A stretch of DNA of 64,000 bases, taken from contig JBEKFZ010000007.1 of NCBI GenBank assembly GCA_050013075.1, forward strand, positions 1 to 64,000, given 5' to 3'. This stretch comes from JBEKIK01 sp050013075 (GTDB taxonomy: Bacteria > Planctomycetota > Planctomycetia > Pirellulales > Thermoguttaceae). The position numbers and the translations under genes were made by a program. Of the stretch, positions 26,375 to 35,130 are shown in pieces (the stretch's first letter is position 1; each line of letters opens with the position of its first letter). The notes beneath the pieces were generated by a model. That model made no database searches and was not told the origin of the DNA. It saw nothing but the letters and a program-made list of their open reading frames with translations.

Positions 26375-27202
26375 ATGTGTACGATGGCCATTTACTATCG
26401 TGCTGTTCGGGGTACGCCCATTCTGGTCGCCGCCAATCGGGAGGAGCGTTTCGATCGGCCCACGCAATATCCCAAAATTCAACCGGGTTCGCCCAGGGTG
26501 GTTTGCGGCATCGACCGCAAGGCGAATGGGACGTGGTTGGGCGTGAATCAGCACGGCTTGTTTTGCGCGGTGTTGAATCGTCCCAAAAAATGCGTGCCTT
26601 TGGAACCGCGTTCGCGAGGCTTGCTTTGCCGGGAAATGCTCGAACTGCGCACCGCCCGGGAGGCCAGCGAATACGCCGAGAATGAGTTGTCCACCGGGAT
26701 ATACGCCGGCGCCAATTACGTGTGCGCCGATGCCAGGTTCGCCGCGGTGGTATACGGCGGAAACCAAATCGAGGTCATGGAAATCACTCCGGGCCTGCAC
26801 GTGATTACCAACGGCAATATGGACGACTTCCGCGACGAGCGGCACGAACTTGTGCACCGGATGCTCACCTTGCACACGCTCGATTCGGCAGTGACGTTCC
26901 TGGCCGTGGCCAGCCGGACGTTTTCGCGCAAGCCCGACAGCAACGGGCGCCGCGGCGTGGTCATCCTGGGCAAGGAATACGGCACAGTTTCGTCCACGCT
27001 CTTGGCGCTCTCGCGGAAAATTCAGCACTCGGTGATGCAATACAGTTCCGGTCCTCCCTGCGATCACCCTTACGACGACCTTTCGGCCTTGCTGCGTCAG
27101 GTCCTATCGGCCGAGCGGAGCCGCAAAGACCGCGAGGCCGAAAAGGAAAAAGCCCGTGAAAAAGCCCGCCAACGCGAGGCCGCGGCGATTAAGAAAAAGT
27201 GA
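26375..27202 (+). CDS. NRDE (TANGO2-like) family protein
   Basis: About 275 residues. The family start is a Met-Cys (MCTMAIYY), which fixes the start at the ATG 26375 rather than the TTG two codons before. The eponymous motif reads NREE here (ILVAANREERFDRP), a conservative change from NRDE. Other family features are NGTWLGVNQHGLFCAVLNR and VITNGNMDD. The C-terminal 25 residues form a highly charged KAREKARQREAAA helix. The function of bacterial members is not settled; haem or lipid roles have been suggested for the eukaryotic homologue. Confidence 0.85.
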   Translation: MCTMAIYYRAVRGTPILVAANREERFDRPTQYPKIQPGSPRVVCGIDRKANGTWLGVNQHGLFCAVLNRPKKCVPLEPRSRGLLCREMLELRTAREASEYAENELSTGIYAGANYVCADARFAAVVYGGNQIEVMEITPGLHVITNGNMDDFRDERHELVHRMLTLHTLDSAVTFLAVASRTFSRKPDSNGRRGVVILGKEYGTVSSTLLALSRKIQHSVMQYSSGPPCDHPYDDLSALLRQVLSAERSRKDREAEKEKAREKARQREAAAIKKK

Positions 27203-27333
27203 AGAAAAAATAGCGGGCACAGTGGCTTGAGATACACTGCTGGACAAGCCAGCAATGGCACCAGTGCGGATAGTGTAGAATGCGTAACCGGTCGGGGGTG
27301 CTGAAACCACAAACCACAAGAGGTATCGCATCC

Positions 27334-28719
27334 ATGACGACAAAAATATACCCTATTACTTTTAGGATCTTTGCACTTGCTTCCGTCTGTCTTGCAACAT
27401 TGTTCCCGGTAGCTTGCGCGCGGGCTCAAACGGCAATCGAGAGCGCGGAGCAGCAAAAGTCACGCATGGCGTGGTGGCATGACGCCAAATTCGGCATGTT
27501 TATTCACTGGGGCATTTATGCCATTCCAGGGCGCGGCGAGTGGGTGCAGTGGAACGAGCAGATACCCGTGGAGGAATATGCCAAACTGGCCGATCAATTC
27601 CAACCCGACAAGTTCGACGCCGATGCTTGGGCAGCCACTGCCAAAGCGGCGGGTATGAAATATATGGTGCTAACCACGCGCCACCACGACGGCTTTTGCT
27701 TATTCGACAGCAAGGCAAGCGATTTCACCAGTATAAAAACCGCCGCCCACCGCGACTTCGTGGCGGATTATGTGAAGGCCGTTCGCAAGGCGGGATTGCA
27801 CGTGGGATTTTATTATTCTCCGCTGGACTGGCGGTTCCCCGGTTTCTTCTTGCCCGACATACAGATAAAAAGCGCGGAGGCAATGCGGGAGCAATACCAT
27901 CGCCAAATGGAAGAACTATTGTCTAATTACGGCCAGATCGACGTGATATGGTTCGATGGCGGCGAGAAGGATTGGCTCAACTTCGGCGGAGACTGGGTTT
28001 CCGGCGCTAAATGGCAAAAACGCGCGAATAACAAGCATTATAATGGGCGATTCAATTGGGAACACGACAAAGTTTATGCCATGCTCCGCCGGCTCCAGCC
28101 TCAAACGATCATCAACGGCCGGGCCGACATGCCCGAGGATTTTCACTCGCGCGAAGGCGATCGCGCCTTGGGCGAGTTCGACGCAGAACATCCTTGGGAG
28201 CTTTGCACCACACTGGCCGGTGCCTGGGGATGGCAGGCGAATGCACGCATCAAATCGTTGAAGGATTGCGTTGGGCTGCTCGTCAAGGCGGTCGGCCGCG
28301 ATGGCAACCTTCTGCTGAACGTCGGGCCAAGGCCGGATGGTCAGATCGATCCGCCACAGGCTCAGCGGCTGCGAGAAATCGGCGAGTGGCTGGGCAAATA
28401 CGGCGAGAGCATCTATGGCACCCGGGGCGGCCCTTTCCTGCCAGGCGATTACGGAGTATCGACGCATCGCAATAAGCTGATCTACATACACGTTCTTAAT
28501 TGGCCGGGAGACAAACTACTACTTCCGGCAATTGACGCTAAAGTCGTCCGCGCTTCGGTGTTGGCCGGAGGAACCGCCGGCTTTACTCAGACAGAAAAAG
28601 GCATCGAGATCTCGGTACCACCGGATGTCCGCAGCGATATGGACACTATCGTTGTGCTCGAATTGGATCGGCCAACTGAGAAAATCAAGCCGGTTTTGGT
28701 GAATACAGAGTTGAAATGA
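27334..28719 (+). CDS. GH29 alpha-L-fucosidase, exported
   Basis: 461 residues from the ATG at 27334, which begins a classical signal peptide (about 8-26, cleavage after ACARAQ); the frame upstream is not signal-like. GH29 hallmarks: WWHDAKFGMFIHWGIYAIPG, LTTRHHDGFCLF, and the nucleophile Asp208 in IDVIWFDGG. A C-terminal beta region ends the protein. It removes L-fucose from glycans outside the cytoplasm, fitting a polysaccharide-degrading planctomycete. It is a single gene, with no sulfatase or transporter beside it. Confidence 0.92.
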   Translation: MTTKIYPITFRIFALASVCLATLFPVACARAQTAIESAEQQKSRMAWWHDAKFGMFIHWGIYAIPGRGEWVQWNEQIPVEEYAKLADQFQPDKFDADAWAATAKAAGMKYMVLTTRHHDGFCLFDSKASDFTSIKTAAHRDFVADYVKAVRKAGLHVGFYYSPLDWRFPGFFLPDIQIKSAEAMREQYHRQMEELLSNYGQIDVIWFDGGEKDWLNFGGDWVSGAKWQKRANNKHYNGRFNWEHDKVYAMLRRLQPQTIINGRADMPEDFHSREGDRALGEFDAEHPWELCTTLAGAWGWQANARIKSLKDCVGLLVKAVGRDGNLLLNVGPRPDGQIDPPQAQRLREIGEWLGKYGESIYGTRGGPFLPGDYGVSTHRNKLIYIHVLNWPGDKLLLPAIDAKVVRASVLAGGTAGFTQTEKGIEISVPPDVRSDMDTIVVLELDRPTEKIKPVLVNTELK

Positions 28720-28741
28720 GATTGCCGTGTGCCATTAACCA

Positions 28742-29932
28742 CTACTTAACAAATTCCTCAATTAGATCCAAGGCCGCTTCCAGGTTGGCCATGCTGGCGG
28801 CAAAAGATAATCTCGCGTAGCCTTCGGTGCCGAAGGCGGAGCCCATTACCGAGGCCACGCCCTTTTTGGCGAGCAGTTCCAGACACCACTGGCTGGAATT
28901 GTCGATTTGCACGCCGTTGTATTTGCGACCCAGGTGTTTTTTGATGTTGATGAAGGCATAAAACGCACCGGTGATCTCCGAGCAACTTACGCCCGGAATT
29001 TTCGCGATCCGATTGCGGACGAATTCCCTGCGCTTGACGAATTCGGCAATCATATCTGCAACGCACTCTTGCGGTCCGGTGATCGCGGCCAAGGCGGCAT
29101 ATTGGCTTACACTGCAAGGGTTGGAAGTTTCCTGACTCTGCAAATCGGCGATGGCCTTCGACACGTTCAAAGGCGCAATGCTCCAGCCGATCCGCCAGCC
29201 GGTCATGGCGTAGGTCTTGCTCACGCCGTTAATGAGGATCGTCCGCTCCTGCAAACCCGGCCGGACCGTGGCAAAACTGGCGAACTTGTGACCGCCGTAG
29301 ACCAACCGTTCGTAAATCTCGTCGGAAATGACGAGCAGATTTTTTTCCACGGCGACGTCGGCCAGCGCGCCCAATTCGTCCGGCGAGTACATGCTGCCAG
29401 TCGGATTCGACGGACTGCACAACAACAGCACTTTCGTTTTTTTAGTGATTGCCTTAATCAGCATCTCGGGCGTGATTTTGAAATTGTTGTCCTGCGGTGT
29501 ATCGACGATAACCGGCACTGCCCCGGTGAGTTTCACCAGTTCGGCGTAACTGACCCAGTACGGGGCGGGAATAATCACTTCGTCGCCCGGGTCTAAAAGC
29601 ACGGTAAAAACATTATGGATGGCGTGCTTGGCCCCGTTGGCAATTACCACTTGGGCGGGCGCGAATTCCAATCCGTGGACCGACTTGTATTGATCGACCA
29701 CGGCCTTTTTCAATTCGGGAATGCCGCTGGCCACCGTGTAATGGGTATGACCGGCCTTCATGGCGTTTACGGCGGCCTGGCAGATGTGTTCGGGAGTGAC
29801 GAAATCAGGCTCGCCCAGGCTCAGGTCGTATACTTTCCGGCCGGCGGCCTTCAGTTCCTTGGCCTTTGCCGCCATGGCCATGGTGGCCGAGGGTTCCAAG
29901 GCTTGGATAATGCGGGAAATTTTGGGGGTCAT
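28742..29932 (-). CDS. aspC: Aspartate aminotransferase-type PLP enzyme
   Basis: A 396-residue class I/II aminotransferase. The PLP lysine is K239 in GVSKTYAMTGWRIGW. NPTG (176-179, SPSNPTGS) and DEIYERLVYGG match the AspAT subfamily Ib, and the C-terminal Arg is in YARLSFAAS. It interconverts aspartate and oxaloacetate and may also take other substrates (prephenate or arogenate). Cytoplasmic, single gene, convergent with the fucosidase gene with 22 bp between stops. Confidence 0.92.
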   Translation of the reverse strand: MTPKISRIIQALEPSATMAMAAKAKELKAAGRKVYDLSLGEPDFVTPEHICQAAVNAMKAGHTHYTVASGIPELKKAVVDQYKSVHGLEFAPAQVVIANGAKHAIHNVFTVLLDPGDEVIIPAPYWVSYAELVKLTGAVPVIVDTPQDNNFKITPEMLIKAITKKTKVLLLCSPSNPTGSMYSPDELGALADVAVEKNLLVISDEIYERLVYGGHKFASFATVRPGLQERTILINGVSKTYAMTGWRIGWSIAPLNVSKAIADLQSQETSNPCSVSQYAALAAITGPQECVADMIAEFVKRREFVRNRIAKIPGVSCSEITGAFYAFINIKKHLGRKYNGVQIDNSSQWCLELLAKKGVASVMGSAFGTEGYARLSFAASMANLEAALDLIEEFVK

Positions 29933-30169
29933 TTCAGGACTCCAGTGGGCAAGGGTCGGGGCTATAAGTAAGGATCAGGGATGAAAACCTCTATGATAAT
30001 TCAATTCCACGCCTAATGCCTAGCGCGACCAATGGTCGCGGCTTTACATACTCTAATCTCTCCTAGTTGACGTGTTGCAATGCGCGACCGACAATCATAG
30101 TGGCGTATGGGTTGGTTTCCAAGGCACCTTACTAAAAAATTCCTCACAATTCCTCACAAAGAACGTTTC

Positions 30170-31423
30170 ATGGCAAATCCAAAGATCGGCATCTGGTTGA
30201 TTGGGATCAAGGGCGGGGTGGCGTGTACCGCAATCGTGGGATTGGCGGCCTTGAAAAAAAATCTCACCGGCTCCGCCGGTCTCGTCAGCCAACTGCCCCA
30301 ATTCCAGCATATCGGACTTTTGGATTGGAATCAATTCATTGTCGCCGGGCACGAAATCCGCCGGGCAACCCTGGCCGATGAAGTCCTGCGCTTGGCCGCG
30401 GAAAACCGAATCGTCACTGAGAAACTTATCGAACAAAGCCGGCCGGAACTCGATGAGATCGAGCAACGCATCCGCCCAGGAACGATTTTTAATGTAGGCC
30501 CGACGATTTCCTCCTTGGCCGATGCCGATATTCCCAGCCAGGAAACGCCCAGGGAAACGATCGAGCGGCTGCGGCGGGACATGGCCGATTTTGTGCGCGA
30601 CAAAGGGCTTGAGCATCTGGTTGTAGTCAATCTTGCATCGACCGAGCCGCCTGTGGCTGCGGAATCGCTGCCGGAGAGCTGGGCGGAATTGGAACGGCTG
30701 CTGGATGATTCGCAAAAATGTCCCATGCGTGCCAGTTCTTTGTATGCCATAGCGGCGCTGGGCGGGGGCCATTCGTTCATCAACTTTACTCCGTCGCTGG
30801 GATCGGGTTTGCCGGCCATCGACGAGTTGGCCCGCCGTTGGAGCACGCGGCACTACGGCTGCGACGGCAAGACCGGCGAAACGCTGCTGAAAAGCGTGCT
30901 GGCCCCGATGTTCGCCCGGCGCAATCTTTCGGTGCTCAGTTGGGTGGGGCATAACATATTCGGCAACATGGACGGACAGGTACTAAACGACCCGGCCAAT
31001 AAAATCAGCAAAACGACCAGCAAAGATCATCTTTTGGGCGAAATCCTCGGGTATCGGCCCAATACGGTGGTTTCGATCGAGTACCTGCCCGACCTGGGCG
31101 ATTGGAAAACCGCCTGGGACCACATTCATTTTGCCGGTTTCCTGGGCGTGCCCATGACGTTGCAGTTTACGTGGCAGGCATCCGACTCGATTCTGGCCGC
31201 CCCGTTGGTGTTGGATATGATCCGTTTCACCGAACTGGCCCATCGCCGCGGACAGGTCGGACAGATGACGTTTTTAGCCAGTTTTTTCAAAAGCCCTTAC
31301 GGCATGAGCGAACACCGGTTCGAGCAACAATTTCAGATGCTGGAGCACTGGGCTAAAGCGAATGCGGACAGCGGAAGGCAGAATAATGAAACAAGGGATT
31401 TGGCTAACAAAAAGACAAAATAA
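30170..31423 (+). CDS. ino1: Inositol-3-phosphate synthase
   Basis: About 417 residues from the ATG at 30170 (ANPKIGIWLIGIKGGVACTAIVG is the start of the Rossmann domain; the 21 codons before are not conserved-looking). Family signatures are NFTPSLGS, WVGHNIFGNMDG, and SKTTSKDHLLG. It converts glucose-6-phosphate to 1D-myo-inositol-3-phosphate with NAD. The C-terminal 15 residues are a charged tail running into the gap before the DUF433 gene. Confidence 0.9.
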   Translation: MANPKIGIWLIGIKGGVACTAIVGLAALKKNLTGSAGLVSQLPQFQHIGLLDWNQFIVAGHEIRRATLADEVLRLAAENRIVTEKLIEQSRPELDEIEQRIRPGTIFNVGPTISSLADADIPSQETPRETIERLRRDMADFVRDKGLEHLVVVNLASTEPPVAAESLPESWAELERLLDDSQKCPMRASSLYAIAALGGGHSFINFTPSLGSGLPAIDELARRWSTRHYGCDGKTGETLLKSVLAPMFARRNLSVLSWVGHNIFGNMDGQVLNDPANKISKTTSKDHLLGEILGYRPNTVVSIEYLPDLGDWKTAWDHIHFAGFLGVPMTLQFTWQASDSILAAPLVLDMIRFTELAHRRGQVGQMTFLASFFKSPYGMSEHRFEQQFQMLEHWAKANADSGRQNNETRDLANKKTK

Positions 31424-31468
31424 AATGTATAATGTAAATATAAAAGATAAGTCCACTGGGGATTTTTT

Positions 31469-31690
31469 ATGAATGAACGAATTGTCATAGACCCAAAAAT
31501 TTGTCACGGTAAGCCGGTCATCCGAGGCACACGCGTGCCGGTGGCGAGAGTAGTCGGATATTTGGCCGGAGGAATGAGTTTCGAGGACGTCGAGCACGAC
31601 TTCGATCTCAGCCCGGAAGATGTTCGAGCCGCTCTCGACTACGCGGCGGAATTACTCAACCTCGAACAACACCATCCATTACCGGTTTGA
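31469..31690 (+). CDS. DUF433 antitoxin-like protein
   Basis: 73 residues with the DUF433 core: RIVIDPKICHGKPVIRGTRV, then a helix-turn-helix-like ending (FDLSPEDVRAALDYAAELLN). DUF433 proteins pair with PIN-like DUF5615 proteins, as here with a 9-bp gap, and are regarded as VapB-like antitoxins. The AT-rich leader TTTTTT before ATG shows no clear Shine-Dalgarno. Confidence 0.9.
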   Translation: MNERIVIDPKICHGKPVIRGTRVPVARVVGYLAGGMSFEDVEHDFDLSPEDVRAALDYAAELLNLEQHHPLPV

Positions 31691-31699
31691 CAAACGCCG

Positions 31700-32062
31700 A
31701 TGGAATTTCTCATAGATGCCGACTTGCCGCGGCCGACGGCGGAAGTAATTCGCCTTAACGGACATCAAGCGCGGGACGTGCGCGATGTGGGATTAGGCAG
31801 CGCTCCCGATGAAGTTATCGCAACGTACGCCAAGGCAAACGGGCTTTGCTTGATTACAGGCGATTTCGACTTCGCCGATATTCGCGACTACCCGCCGGAA
31901 GATTATGCCGGCTTAGTCGTGTTGGGTTTGCCCAAAAATGCTAATCGCGAATTCATATTGCGGCTGGTCGAAGCGTTTCTCAACCATCCCGAAATAATCG
32001 CACAACTTCCCGGCCGTCTGGCAATAGTCGAGCCAGGCAGAATCCGATTGCGCCCCGCGTAA
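31700..32062 (+). CDS. DUF5615 PIN-like toxin candidate
   Basis: 120 residues. The motif FLIDADLPRPTAEVIRLNGH begins the protein and carries the first PIN-type Asp pair; LITGDFDFADIRDYP carries the following acidic cluster (GDxDF). This is the typical partner of DUF433, a predicted RNase of a type II toxin-antitoxin pair. All expected acidic residues are present, so it may be active. The gene follows without a terminator. Confidence 0.9.
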   Translation: MEFLIDADLPRPTAEVIRLNGHQARDVRDVGLGSAPDEVIATYAKANGLCLITGDFDFADIRDYPPEDYAGLVVLGLPKNANREFILRLVEAFLNHPEIIAQLPGRLAIVEPGRIRLRPA

Positions 32063-32082
32063 AGCTTTTTCCTTCCGCCTCG

Positions 32083-32412
32083 TTATACCGTCGCTTCTCT
32101 GGTACTCCATTGCCCTTGGTTTTCCGGAAACAAGGGAGTGTATTTTATACTGTAGCGCTGTTCGGCCATCCAGTCTTTGACCGCTTCGGCCCAGCGGGCG
32201 TAATGGGCGGTTGCCTTGTGGGCCTTGGCGCCGGCCTCGTCGCGGTAAACTTCGTATAGTAGAAAGCGATTCGGATCGTCGGCCTGCTGGAGCACGTCAA
32301 AGCGCAGATTACCCGGCTCCTGGATAGTGTTCCTGGCGTTTTCCAAACTGGCCGCGATAAAAGATTCACGGTTTTCGGGTTTGACGTGAACGTGGACACA
32401 GGCGATAAACAT
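32083..32412 (-). CDS. ABM-domain (antibiotic biosynthesis monooxygenase-like) protein
   Basis: 109 residues, ferredoxin-like dimeric fold: MFIACVHVHVKPENRESFIA, then EPGNLRFDVLQQADDPNRFLLYEVYRDEAGAKAHK, here cited in parts (GNLRFDVLQQ; FLLYEVYRDEAGAKAHKAT), closely like LsrG/YgiN quinol monooxygenases. Soluble. It is convergent with the toxin-like gene. Substrate unknown; LsrG acts on autoinducer-2, but no lsr genes are nearby. Confidence 0.88.
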   Translation of the reverse strand: MFIACVHVHVKPENRESFIAASLENARNTIQEPGNLRFDVLQQADDPNRFLLYEVYRDEAGAKAHKATAHYARWAEAVKDWMAEQRYSIKYTPLFPENQGQWSTREATV

Positions 32413-32436
32413 GAAAAAGGCTCCTATATATGATTT

Positions 32437-32538
32437 TAGTTTTTGGTTTTCAGTTCTCAGTTTTCAGTAATCAGTTTTCATTCCTACAGCCTCCAGCCTC
32501 CAGCCTACAGCCTTTTGTTTTCATCCTTCATCCTTCAT
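32437..32538. repeat. Heptamers: TTTTCAG, CAGCCTC and CATCCTT arrays
   Basis: Three different 7-bp families are placed in a row: CAGTTCTCAGTTTTCAGTAATCAG, then CAGCCTC x2 with CAGCCTA, then CATCCTT x3. The last runs to the stop codon of the NPCBM gene. The same three families occur together at 41707-41805. Confidence 0.9.
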
Positions 32539-32540
32539 CC

Positions 32541-33788
32541 TTATTTTATCAGTCTCGCGTTGAGCCAGTCGGCGTGGTCCAGGACGTCGGCGCGGTCGGC
32601 GTAGTCGACGACCAGGTCGAGTTGCTTTGCGCCGGAAAGATCGACGCTGATCGGCGTGGGCTTCATGCCGCCGCGGATGGTTTCACCGGTGAATTGTTCC
32701 TGGCCGTCGATGAAAACGCGAAATCGCACGCTGCCGCCGCCGGCCGCCGAGTCATTGACGGCCAACTCGGCTTGGAATCGCTTATAGGGCTGATCCAAGT
32801 TGTAGGCCAATCGGGCCGCGCTGTGCATGCCGATGCCCTTCAGGTATAAAATTCCGCCGGCGCGCAGCCATGTGCCAGTCACGCCGCGGTCGAGGCGGTA
32901 GGGCCAGGTTAGGTCCAAGTACGGCACAAAGCGATACTCGCCGGGTTTGAGGTCGGAAAGATAAACCGCACGGCCGGATATGGGCTGGAGAAAAACCAGA
33001 TGCCTGGGCAATGTCTTCCAGGTTTGACCCGCGACGGTGAGTTGCAGGGTTGAAGAATCCATGCGCACGCCGGTTGCCGACAGCCGGGTGCCGTCGCTAA
33101 AGCCCAGCCAGGTCCGGGCGGTATCGTTGGGCAATTTCCTCCTTAGCGCCGGGTTAAAAATGATTGCCGTGACGCGGCCTAGCTCGACGTTCACCGCTGC
33201 GACGTTGGTCTTGAGCTTGACGGCATCCTCTTCGATCTTTTCAATGAGTCCGGCCGGCTCATCGCCGTTATCCAACAAAAGACGATCCGACTGGCCTTCT
33301 GCCCGGGCGATGCGGTCGAAAAGGGCGTCGCGGTCTTTCAGAGCCGGCGGCAATCGGAAGACCGCGCCGGCAAGGGCGTCCCAAGGGATTTTCAGTCGGC
33401 CGAAAAGGTCTGAGTCGGCCAAAAAGGCGTCTTTATCCGAGGAAAGCACGTCGGCCGCGAGCAGACCACCGTCGGTTAGAACCAGGATCGGGGCTCGTTT
33501 AGGTTCCGGACATGCGCCCCAGGCGACCAAATCACTCAAAGGTAGTTGCCGTTTTTGACCGGCGGCTTGGAAGGCGATCTGCCCTTTTGAGTCGATGGAG
33601 GTTAATTCCCCGGAAAAAGGCCGGCCTTCGACGGGCACGGTAATAGGGGCGTCGGCATAAACAGACTGTAAAGGCAAGATCGATGAGAGCAAAAAAAAGG
33701 AGACGAGTGCAAATTGCAAAGTGCAAATTGCAAATTGCAAATTGTGGATAGTTACATGTTCCACGTTCCGCGTTCTGCGTTGCTTCAT
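32541..33788 (-). CDS. Secreted NPCBM/NEW2-domain protein with repeat-derived leader
   Basis: 415 residues. The C-terminal 150 residues form an NPCBM-type galactose-binding-like domain (DRGVTGTWLRAGGILYLKGIGMH ... VRFRVFIDGQEQF ... QLDLVVDYADRADVLDHADW, given in parts). The N-terminal leader is unusual: residues 3-13 are encoded by three 7-bp units of the form G(C/T)GGAAC, and residues about 16-29 by 7-bp TTTGCAA units, giving NLQFAICTLQFAL as part of the hydrophobic core. Cleavage is expected near VYADA. No Shine-Dalgarno precedes the ATG; a AATAGGG array does. It is the third of three co-directional secreted proteins (33.8-35.9 kb). Confidence 0.8.
   Translation of the reverse strand: MKQRRTRNVEHVTIHNLQFAICTLQFALVSFFLLSSILPLQSVYADAPITVPVEGRPFSGELTSIDSKGQIAFQAAGQKRQLPLSDLVAWGACPEPKRAPILVLTDGGLLAADVLSSDKDAFLADSDLFGRLKIPWDALAGAVFRLPPALKDRDALFDRIARAEGQSDRLLLDNGDEPAGLIEKIEEDAVKLKTNVAAVNVELGRVTAIIFNPALRRKLPNDTARTWLGFSDGTRLSATGVRMDSSTLQLTVAGQTWKTLPRHLVFLQPISGRAVYLSDLKPGEYRFVPYLDLTWPYRLDRGVTGTWLRAGGILYLKGIGMHSAARLAYNLDQPYKRFQAELAVNDSAAGGGSVRFRVFIDGQEQFTGETIRGGMKPTPISVDLSGAKQLDLVVDYADRADVLDHADWLNARLIK
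33713..33778. repeat. Coding heptamer repeats in the NPCBM gene 5' end
   Basis: Minus strand reads GCAGAAC GCGGAAC GTGGAAC (three 7-bp units) and, after 17 bp, AATTTGCAATTTGCAATTTG with further TTTGCA units. Both arrays are inside the open frame and in frame with the signal peptide. Confidence 0.9.
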
Positions 33789-33796
33789 ATTTTTCT

Positions 33797-33826
33797 ATTC
33801 CCTATTCCCTATTACCTATTACCTAC
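33797..33826. repeat. CCCTATT heptamers
   Basis: TTCCCTATTCCCTATTACC and further units with 7-bp period between the cyclase-like gene stop and the NPCBM gene start. On the minus strand this array is the immediate 5' leader of the NPCBM gene. Confidence 0.85.
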
Positions 33827-33828
33827 TT

Positions 33829-34998
33829 TTATCGTTGGAATATGGGGAGATAATTGTTCGGCATTTGCAGGACGATGCAAGCCATTGCCGTGGCGCACTC
33901 GTTTCCTTCGGCCGGGGCGAACCAGGATCCGTCTTCCTGTTGTTTGGCGACGAGGTCGTCGCGGACTGCGGGAAACCAGCGGGCGAAGCGTTTTCCGCCC
34001 GCCTGCCAGAAGGCCTGCGCGGCGTAATAATGGCCGTAATAAAAATAATTTTCGCGGCGGACGGATCCTTCAGCCGGGATGAATTCCATCAGGTAATCCA
34101 GGCCCTTGGCAATTTCGGCGCCCTCATAAATTCCCGCGCTGTAAAAGGCCGCCACGGCTGCGGCGGAACGGGGAAACGCGCTCTCGCCGCCTTGGATCAT
34201 GTACATGAAACCGCCGTCCGGGTTCTGGCTCCGTTTGATGTAACTTATCGAACGGTCGACGACCTCGCGCGAGACGAAGATGCCGGCGTTGCGGGCCGCG
34301 CGCAAGGCCATCATCTGGCAGACGGTCACCGAGATATCAGCGTCGGCGCGTTGCGGATAGTAGCGCCAGCCGCCGTCGTTGTTCTGTGAGTTGGCAATCA
34401 GCTTGACGGCCTTGTCGAGCGCGTCGCGCAGCTCGGGGCGGGATGACATGCCGTGACATTCGGACAAAAACATGGTGGCGAAACCATGCCCGTACATCGG
34501 TCCGTGCGTGGCGGTGTCCGGCCCGTTGATGAAACCGCTGGGTTTGGCGTTGGCCAGGATGTAATCGACGCACTTGTTGACGTGTTTGCCGTAAGGGCCG
34601 CGGCCGGGCGTGCTGCCGCCCGACATGAAAGCCATGCCGGCCAATCCGCAAACGGCCACGTTGCCCCGAGCCGGTCCGTTGCCGAACGAGCCGTCGTCGT
34701 GCTGGCGCTGGGCCAGCCAACTTAATCCCTTTTCAATAGCTTTTTCGGCCGCGGGCGTAATCCACTTCGCGGCCGCTTTTTCATGGTCGATCTCTTGCGC
34801 CTGGGCGGCAAATGTAACAAAGATAATGAAAAACGTGCAAGTGGCAGATAGTAGATAACAAAGAGTGGGCAGTGGGCAGTGGGCAGTGGGCAGTGAAGAA
34901 TGGAAAGGGGAGAGGGGTGGGCAATTTATTGCCCACTTTAAAATAGTAGTCGTTGGGCGATGGGCGGTGGGCAACGCAAAACCGCAAGCGGTTTCCAT
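33829..34998 (-). CDS. Squalene-cyclase/prenyltransferase-type repeat protein, exported
   Basis: About 390 residues. The mature part has alpha/alpha-toroid repeats with QW-like motifs (GLSWLAQRQHDDGSFGNG; ANSQNNDGGWRYYP; SQNPDGGFMYM; KQQEDGSWFAP), a family common in planctomycetes and not necessarily a terpene cyclase. The acidic DXDD motif of hopene cyclases is not seen. A hydrophobic leader (TCTFFIIFVTFAAQAQ) is obvious, but no ATG, GTG or TTG lies near it in frame; the nearest are ATG 34998 and TTG 34974, both inside palindromic repeat DNA. The 50 residues ahead of the hydrophobic core are translated repeats. The start is therefore uncertain. Confidence 0.75.
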   Translation of the reverse strand: METACGFALPTAHRPTTTILKWAINCPPLSPFHSSLPTAHCPLPTLCYLLSATCTFFIIFVTFAAQAQEIDHEKAAAKWITPAAEKAIEKGLSWLAQRQHDDGSFGNGPARGNVAVCGLAGMAFMSGGSTPGRGPYGKHVNKCVDYILANAKPSGFINGPDTATHGPMYGHGFATMFLSECHGMSSRPELRDALDKAVKLIANSQNNDGGWRYYPQRADADISVTVCQMMALRAARNAGIFVSREVVDRSISYIKRSQNPDGGFMYMIQGGESAFPRSAAAVAAFYSAGIYEGAEIAKGLDYLMEFIPAEGSVRRENYFYYGHYYAAQAFWQAGGKRFARWFPAVRDDLVAKQQEDGSWFAPAEGNECATAMACIVLQMPNNYLPIFQR

Positions 34999-35103
34999 AA
35001 TTATTTCATTATTCCGCGATCTATCTTCCTTGTTCTTCGATTTCAATTCATCCTTCATCCTTCATCCCTCTCATCCCTTTTAACCGGGCAATAAATTGCC
35101 CGG
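34864..35103. repeat. Composite: GGGCAGT heptamers, two hairpins, palindrome, CATCCTT array
   Basis: In order: four GTGGGCA units (34866-34896), GTGGGCAATTTATTGCCCAC hairpin (34917-34938), GGGCGAT units, GAAACCGC-type palindrome (34978-34995), CATCCTT units (35050-35072), and CCGGGCAATAAATTGCCCGG hairpin (35083-35102). Part of it is open in the reading frame of the cyclase-like gene. Confidence 0.85.
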
Positions 35104-35130
35104 CCCTCTCTATCCATCCCTCGTCCTTTT

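Noticed and set aside
32541..33788. Signal-peptide heptamers as evidence of a frameshift or misassembly
   Set aside because: The same family codes leaders in two further genes, and one of them has a ribosome site directly before the ATG.
33829..34998. Hopene/squalene cyclase function
   Set aside because: QW-like repeats are present, but the DXDD catalytic motif is not, and a signal peptide points to an exported protein.
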